A stretch of DNA of 19,872 bases from Methanobacterium sp. (GTDB lineage Archaea > Methanobacteriota > Methanobacteria > Methanobacteriales > Methanobacteriaceae): NCBI GenBank assembly GCA_003158115.1, contig PMGM01000012.1:22476-42347 (forward strand), in the 5' to 3' direction. Under the pieces are notes generated by a model. That model was not told the origin of the DNA. It saw only the letters and a list, made by a program, of their open reading frames with translations, and did not search any database. Every line of letters begins with the position of its first letter. Positions within the stretch are counted from its first letter, which is position 1. Positions 17,064 to 19,872 of this stretch are shown here, one piece after another. Both the position numbers and the translations under genes were made by a program.

Positions 17064-17184
17064 TTTAAAACACCAAAAAATTTTATAAAAGGATTTCAAA
17101 TATTATCCAATCCAACAAAATCCTTTAAACAAATTTATTATTCAATTCAAACTATGAAAATATTTAATATTATTATTTTGAACC

Positions 17185-17535
17185 CTATTTTTTTGATTCA
17201 GAGATAGGATCATCCAAATTTTTTTCTTCATCTTCTGAAGGTTTTCTTTTCATAAATCTTCCAAACAAACCATTAGAAGGCTTTTCTTCGGGAATCAATT
17301 CTTTTAAATGGGATATTTCTTCTTGGGATATTTCTTCTTGTGTTTGAAGCTTTTTATAATCTTCAATTAATTTTTTATGCTCTTTATCGAGCTTTTCATA
17401 TGAATGGGCTTCGACTTTTGAGGATTCTAATTTGCTAATTTTAGTTTTGAGTGTCTTCAACATATTTTTCTGTTCTGAAAGTGTTGAAATCAAATTTCTG
17501 TTAGCATATTTTAACTCGAGATTTTTGGTTTCCAA
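17185..17535 (-). CDS. Small coiled-coil protein, TTG start or longer
   Basis: 116 residues from TTG at 17535. Residues about 1-78 show heptad-like Leu/Ile spacing and a high Lys/Glu content, a long coiled coil. The C-terminus is basic then acidic ('GLFGRFMKRKPSEDEE'). I do not recognise it. There is no ATG in frame. The coding look continues upstream of the TTG for 29 codons ('ELYNPFGDDAILDQERDEII...') to a TAG at 17623-17625, so either the start codon is unusual or the gene is truncated. A TATATAAT box (about 17612-17619) would start transcription near 17588, which favours the TTG. It contains a perfect 15-base tandem duplication encoding QEEIS twice. Confidence 0.55.
   Translation of the reverse strand: METKNLELKYANRNLISTLSEQKNMLKTLKTKISKLESSKVEAHSYEKLDKEHKKLIEDYKKLQTQEEISQEEISHLKELIPEEKPSNGLFGRFMKRKPSEDEEKNLDDPISESKK
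17311..17340 (-). repeat. Perfect 15-base tandem duplication
   Basis: The unit ggatatttcttcttg occurs twice head to tail. On the coding strand it gives QEEIS-QEEIS and keeps frame in the coiled-coil protein. It looks like a recent slippage event. Confidence 0.8.
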
Positions 17536-17980
17536 TGTCTTTAAATCACTTTCAAGTTTATTAATAATTTCATCCCGTTCTTGGTCTAAAATAGCATCAT
17601 CCCCAAATGGATTATATAATTCCTATTCAATGATTTTGCATGAATTGTATTTAAACATTAAGATTAACAAAATTACACATAAAATCATCAGAAAATTATT
17701 AACGATACCAATTTTTGTTACCAACTCATAATTCCATTCACTATATAATTATAATGTAGATTAAAATCTCCTGATTTTCCCGATTTATAATAATTTATAT
17801 ATGATCAAATAATCTTGTTTTTTTAAAATAGACATCCATTCAAACAGTTTCTGAATCTTTAAACCAAAACTGATACGAATAAATTCATAAAATGTGGATA
17901 TAATACTTTATTTTTAATATTACCATAGTTGATATCTGAGAATAGTTAAATTATAAAAAATTATTGTTAAAATAAATTTA

Positions 17981-18022
17981 TTACGAGGATATGTTTGAGG
18001 TTAAACCTCAAATCCCTCGTAA
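17981..18022. repeat. Nested perfect inverted repeat (possible structured RNA)
   Basis: Outer arms ttacgagg (17981-17988) and cctcgtaa (18015-18022) and inner arms tttgaggtt (17994-18002) and aacctcaaa (18004-18012) pair perfectly, separated by internal bulges of 5 and 2 bases. Seventeen base pairs in 42 bases is far above the AT-rich background. TATAAAAA at about 17952 would place a plus-strand transcript start at the first base of the hairpin. On the minus strand the hairpin is followed by AT-rich sequence with a T6 run. Confidence 0.65.
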
Positions 18023-18033
18023 AATAGAGATAA

Positions 18034-18068
18034 GAAAGGTATTATTTGTGAAATAACCGCCTCCTTTC
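18034..18068. repeat. Second, weaker hairpin with CCTCC strand
   Basis: gaaagg (18034-18039) pairs with cctttc (18063-18068), with partial pairing of ggtatt and aataacc inside. The plus strand carries CCGCCTCCTTTC, which is complementary to ribosome binding sites. Confidence 0.35.
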
Positions 18069-18196
18069 AGACTCTAGATAAACTTTCAAAGTAAAGTATA
18101 AAAATATTATGATCAAAAATTAAACCACAAACATTAAATAAGCACATTTTTTAGTTTATGATGAAATCCTGCACTTTTATGTCGATTTACCAAATA

Positions 18197-18204
18197 TTTA
18201 TATT
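18197..18204 (+). promoter_or_regulatory. TATA box for the SOUL-family gene
   Basis: TTTATATT lies about 36 bases before the ATG at 18240. Transcription would begin near 18226, giving a leader of about 15 bases. Confidence 0.4.
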
Positions 18205-18239
18205 TTGTTATAACCATACTATTACTAGATGTGTTAATC

Positions 18240-18899
18240 ATGACAGAAAGCCCAGTATATACATTAAAAGAAAAGGATGATCACTTCGAAATTAGGAGAT
18301 ATCCAGACTATATACTAGCACAAGTAGATGTTGAATCGGACTACAACAGTGCTGTAACAATTGGATTTAGAATACTTGCCAATTATATTTTTGGAGGTAA
18401 TAAGAAAAGAAAAAGTATACCTATGACCACACCGGTCTCTGAAGAAAAGATAAAAGGGTCAGAGAAAATTTCAATGGCTTCACCAGTTACACAAGAAGCA
18501 GTCAAGTCTGAGAAGATACCTATGGCTTCACCGGTTACACAAGAATCATCCCAAGATTCTGAAAAAATTAGTATGAATGCTCCAGTTTCAGAAGAAACAT
18601 ATGGAGAGAAGATGCATAGGATATCATTTACCATGCCATCGAAATATACATTAGAAACTCTTCCTGAGCCCGATGATCCAAGAATCAAGTTTAAAGAAGT
18701 TAAAAATCAGAAAACAGCAGTATTAAGATTTTCTGGGAGAGTTAAAAAGAAACTTGCATACAAAAAAATGGAAGAAATGAGGAAATGGCTTGATAAGAAA
18801 AACTTAAATCCTAGATCTAACTTCATAGTTGCACAGTACAACAATCCAGCAGTTCCAAGTTTTTTAAGAAGAAATGAAATATTAGTTGAAATTGATTAG
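18240..18899 (+). CDS. SOUL-family heme-binding-like protein with four internal repeats
   Basis: 219 residues from the ATG at 18240; an in-frame GTG at 18231 is less likely because the family starts 'M-[AT]-E-[ST]-P-x-Y'. 'SPVYTLKEKDDHFEIRRYPDYILAQVDV' is the typical entry, and the C-terminus ('FIVAQYNNPAVPSFLRRNEI') fits the SOUL/HBP family. Members of this family bind heme or related tetrapyrroles, although the binding site is not well conserved. Unusually, the 'I-P-M-T-T-P-V' segment occurs four times: 60-69, 77-86, 93-102 and 110-119. No secretion signal is seen. It is convergent with the Cys-rich DUF2769-type gene, with 15 bases between the stops. Confidence 0.9.
   Translation: MTESPVYTLKEKDDHFEIRRYPDYILAQVDVESDYNSAVTIGFRILANYIFGGNKKRKSIPMTTPVSEEKIKGSEKISMASPVTQEAVKSEKIPMASPVTQESSQDSEKISMNAPVSEETYGEKMHRISFTMPSKYTLETLPEPDDPRIKFKEVKNQKTAVLRFSGRVKKKLAYKKMEEMRKWLDKKNLNPRSNFIVAQYNNPAVPSFLRRNEILVEID
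18417..18596 (+). repeat. Four imperfect coding repeats inside the SOUL gene
   Basis: Four copies of I-[PS]-M-x-x-P-V-[ST]-[EQ]-E with 16-17 residue spacing. The second and third copies are nearly identical in DNA (atggcttcaccagttacaca against atggcttcaccggttacaca), which points to a recent duplication. Confidence 0.85.
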
Positions 18900-18914
18900 T
18901 ACCAACATTAAAAA

Positions 18915-19232
18915 TTAATGTTTAGGTGCCTTTCCATTCTCACAGAAATATCTGCTAGGGGTGCCTTTTTCAAGTTCTTTTTCCTTCCAAATTGGGCATT
19001 CATTACATTTACATACCTTTTTTGTATCAATATCTTTACATAATGCTTTACCAGTTGAGCAATAAACTCCAGGTACTCTATCGGGACTCATCATCATTGG
19101 ACTGTCAAGATCCTGATTTTTCATTAACAGCATGAGTTTTTGCTTATATTTCACACATTGGCTTTCAATTTGGACTGCACATTTCATGCAAAGACATTTT
19201 TTGATGTTTTGCATACTAAAATCGATACCCAT
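18915..19232 (-). CDS. Ten-cysteine DUF2769-type small protein
   Basis: 105 residues with cysteines at 13, 15, 18, 26, 58, 65, 74, 76, 79 and 97. The pattern CxCxxC, C-x6-C, CxCxxC and a late C in 'YFCENG' is the same as in the N-terminal module of the glutamate-synthase-like protein at the other end of the window. The segments 'VYCSTGKALC' and 'VCKCNECPIWKEKEL' match the DUF2769 family as I recall it. It probably binds a metal or iron-sulfur cluster; the role is unknown. GGGGGATGA lies 7 bases before the ATG, so the start is firm. It is convergent with the SOUL gene. Confidence 0.88.
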   Translation of the reverse strand: MGIDFSMQNIKKCLCMKCAVQIESQCVKYKQKLMLLMKNQDLDSPMMMSPDRVPGVYCSTGKALCKDIDTKKVCKCNECPIWKEKELEKGTPSRYFCENGKAPKH

Positions 19233-19397
19233 TTTTATTCATCCCCCTCAAATTAAATGACTACATTAAATATGTTTATAATATTAGTTGAATTTTTTCC
19301 AATGTACAAACATTTGAAATGGGGTTTGAGTAAAATAAAAGCAAATAATTATATTCCAATAGAATTTAATAGAATAGTTATATTAAATTATTTAATT

Positions 19398-19483
19398 GCC
19401 GGGATAGTCTAGCCAGGTAAGGCGCAGGATTCGAAATCCTGTTGAGCATCAGCTCGTCCTGGGTTCAAATCCCAGTCCCGGCG
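19398..19483 (+). tRNA. tRNA-Ser (anticodon CGA)
   Basis: 86 bases fold as a class II tRNA: acceptor GCCGGGA with TCCCGGC, D stem GTCT/AGGC, anticodon stem CAGGA/TCCTG with loop TTCGAAA (anticodon CGA at 19432-19434), a long variable arm GAGC-ATCA-GCTC, and T arm CTGGG-TTCAAAT-CCCAG. The discriminator is G and no CCA is encoded. The variable arm and anticodon agree on serine. Confidence 0.96.
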
Positions 19484-19872
19484 TTTTCGAATATTTAGAT
19501 TTAAATCATTTTTTTTATACTCTTTTGATGAATTTAATTAGAAATATCCATAAAATTTAGGGCCATACTTAAAAAAAACTCAAACAGTCAGAATAATAAA
19601 TGAATCGAGTAAAACAGATTTTATTCCATAACATAACAGATAATTGTTAAGGAATTAATCATTCCTCTTAGAAATAGATCATTTTGAGCATAATAGGGGT
19701 AGATTGGAAACATTTATAAATTAATTTAAAAAAATAAAATTTAAGATTTATTTTTAATCCTCTCACCATATCCCAATTAAATTTTGGTAGTTTATAAATT
19801 ATTTAATTTGATTAGTCATCTATATGGAATACTTTAATCTTATAAATCTTTAGTTTCTATAAAATTTTCAAC
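19484..19872. other. AT-rich end of window
   Basis: About 390 bases after the tRNA with no gene, hairpin or repeat that I can support. Confidence 0.5.

Larger units (their letters stand above)
17626..18230. other. Long intergenic region between divergent genes
   Basis: About 600 AT-rich bases without a supported protein gene. They hold the nested palindrome at 17981-18022, a weaker hairpin at 18034-18068 and, at the right end, the promoter of the SOUL-family gene. Confidence 0.5.

Noticed and set aside
17064..17099. TTG start adding 12 residues to the radical SAM enzyme
   Set aside because: No ribosome site precedes it, whereas GGTG stands 7 bases before the ATG at 17063, which is the usual distance before the CxxxCxxC motif.
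17981..18068. CRISPR repeat
   Set aside because: The palindrome occurs once, and no regularly spaced copies are present anywhere in the window.
18383..18688. 101-codon minus-strand frame opposite the SOUL gene
   Set aside because: It is an antisense mirror of the four coding repeats; the repetitive protein simply reflects the plus-strand repeats.

Overview
The window looks like chromosomal DNA from a methanogenic archaeon, most likely Methanobacteriales and probably Methanobacterium or a close relative. The basis is AT-rich sequence, archaeal TATA boxes about 25-30 bases upstream of starts, GGAGGTGAT-type ribosome sites, an archaeal lipid enzyme (geranylgeranyl reductase with its ferredoxin), DUF4013 and DUF2769-type proteins, a tRNA without encoded CCA, and many small iron-sulfur proteins. 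The genus is an inference from memory of protein families; no search was run.

Layout. (1) Bases 1-3738, minus strand: a run that starts with a rubredoxin domain fused to a thiamine-diphosphate enzyme, followed by a Cys-rich module fused to a glutamate-synthase-like FMN/iron-sulfur domain, then the N-terminus of a PAS-domain protein cut by the window edge. (2) 3920-7207: an unassigned P-loop ATPase with a probably leaderless start, a UbiA-superfamily membrane prenyltransferase, and a convergent two-gene unit of a 55-residue 2[4Fe-4S] ferredoxin and geranylgeranyl reductase (archaeal lipid saturation). (3) 7634-13360: a decayed zone with two broken transporters (a POT/PTR peptide transporter and a DHA2-type MFS exporter), each with several frameshifts and stops. 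They flank a secreted TIM-barrel-like protein whose start codon is problematic and an intact DUF4013 membrane protein. (4) 13849-17063, minus strand: a radical SAM/SPASM enzyme, an ABC exporter ATPase and permease, and a 57-residue Cys-rich zinc-ribbon-like peptide. This has the content of a peptide-modification (RiPP-like) locus and is the most interesting part of the window. (5) 17185-19872: a coiled-coil protein, a strong nested palindrome in a long non-coding gap, a SOUL-family protein with a four-fold internal repeat, a second ten-cysteine DUF2769-type protein, and tRNA-Ser(CGA).

Two themes link the regions. Electron-transfer parts are fused to or placed next to enzymes: rubredoxin-TPP, Cys-module-GltS, ferredoxin-GGR and SPASM clusters. 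Small Cys-rich modules also recur, with the same ten-cysteine spacing at opposite ends of the window. Two genuine genes, the ferredoxin and the Cys-rich peptide, are short enough that a simple ORF cutoff would miss them.
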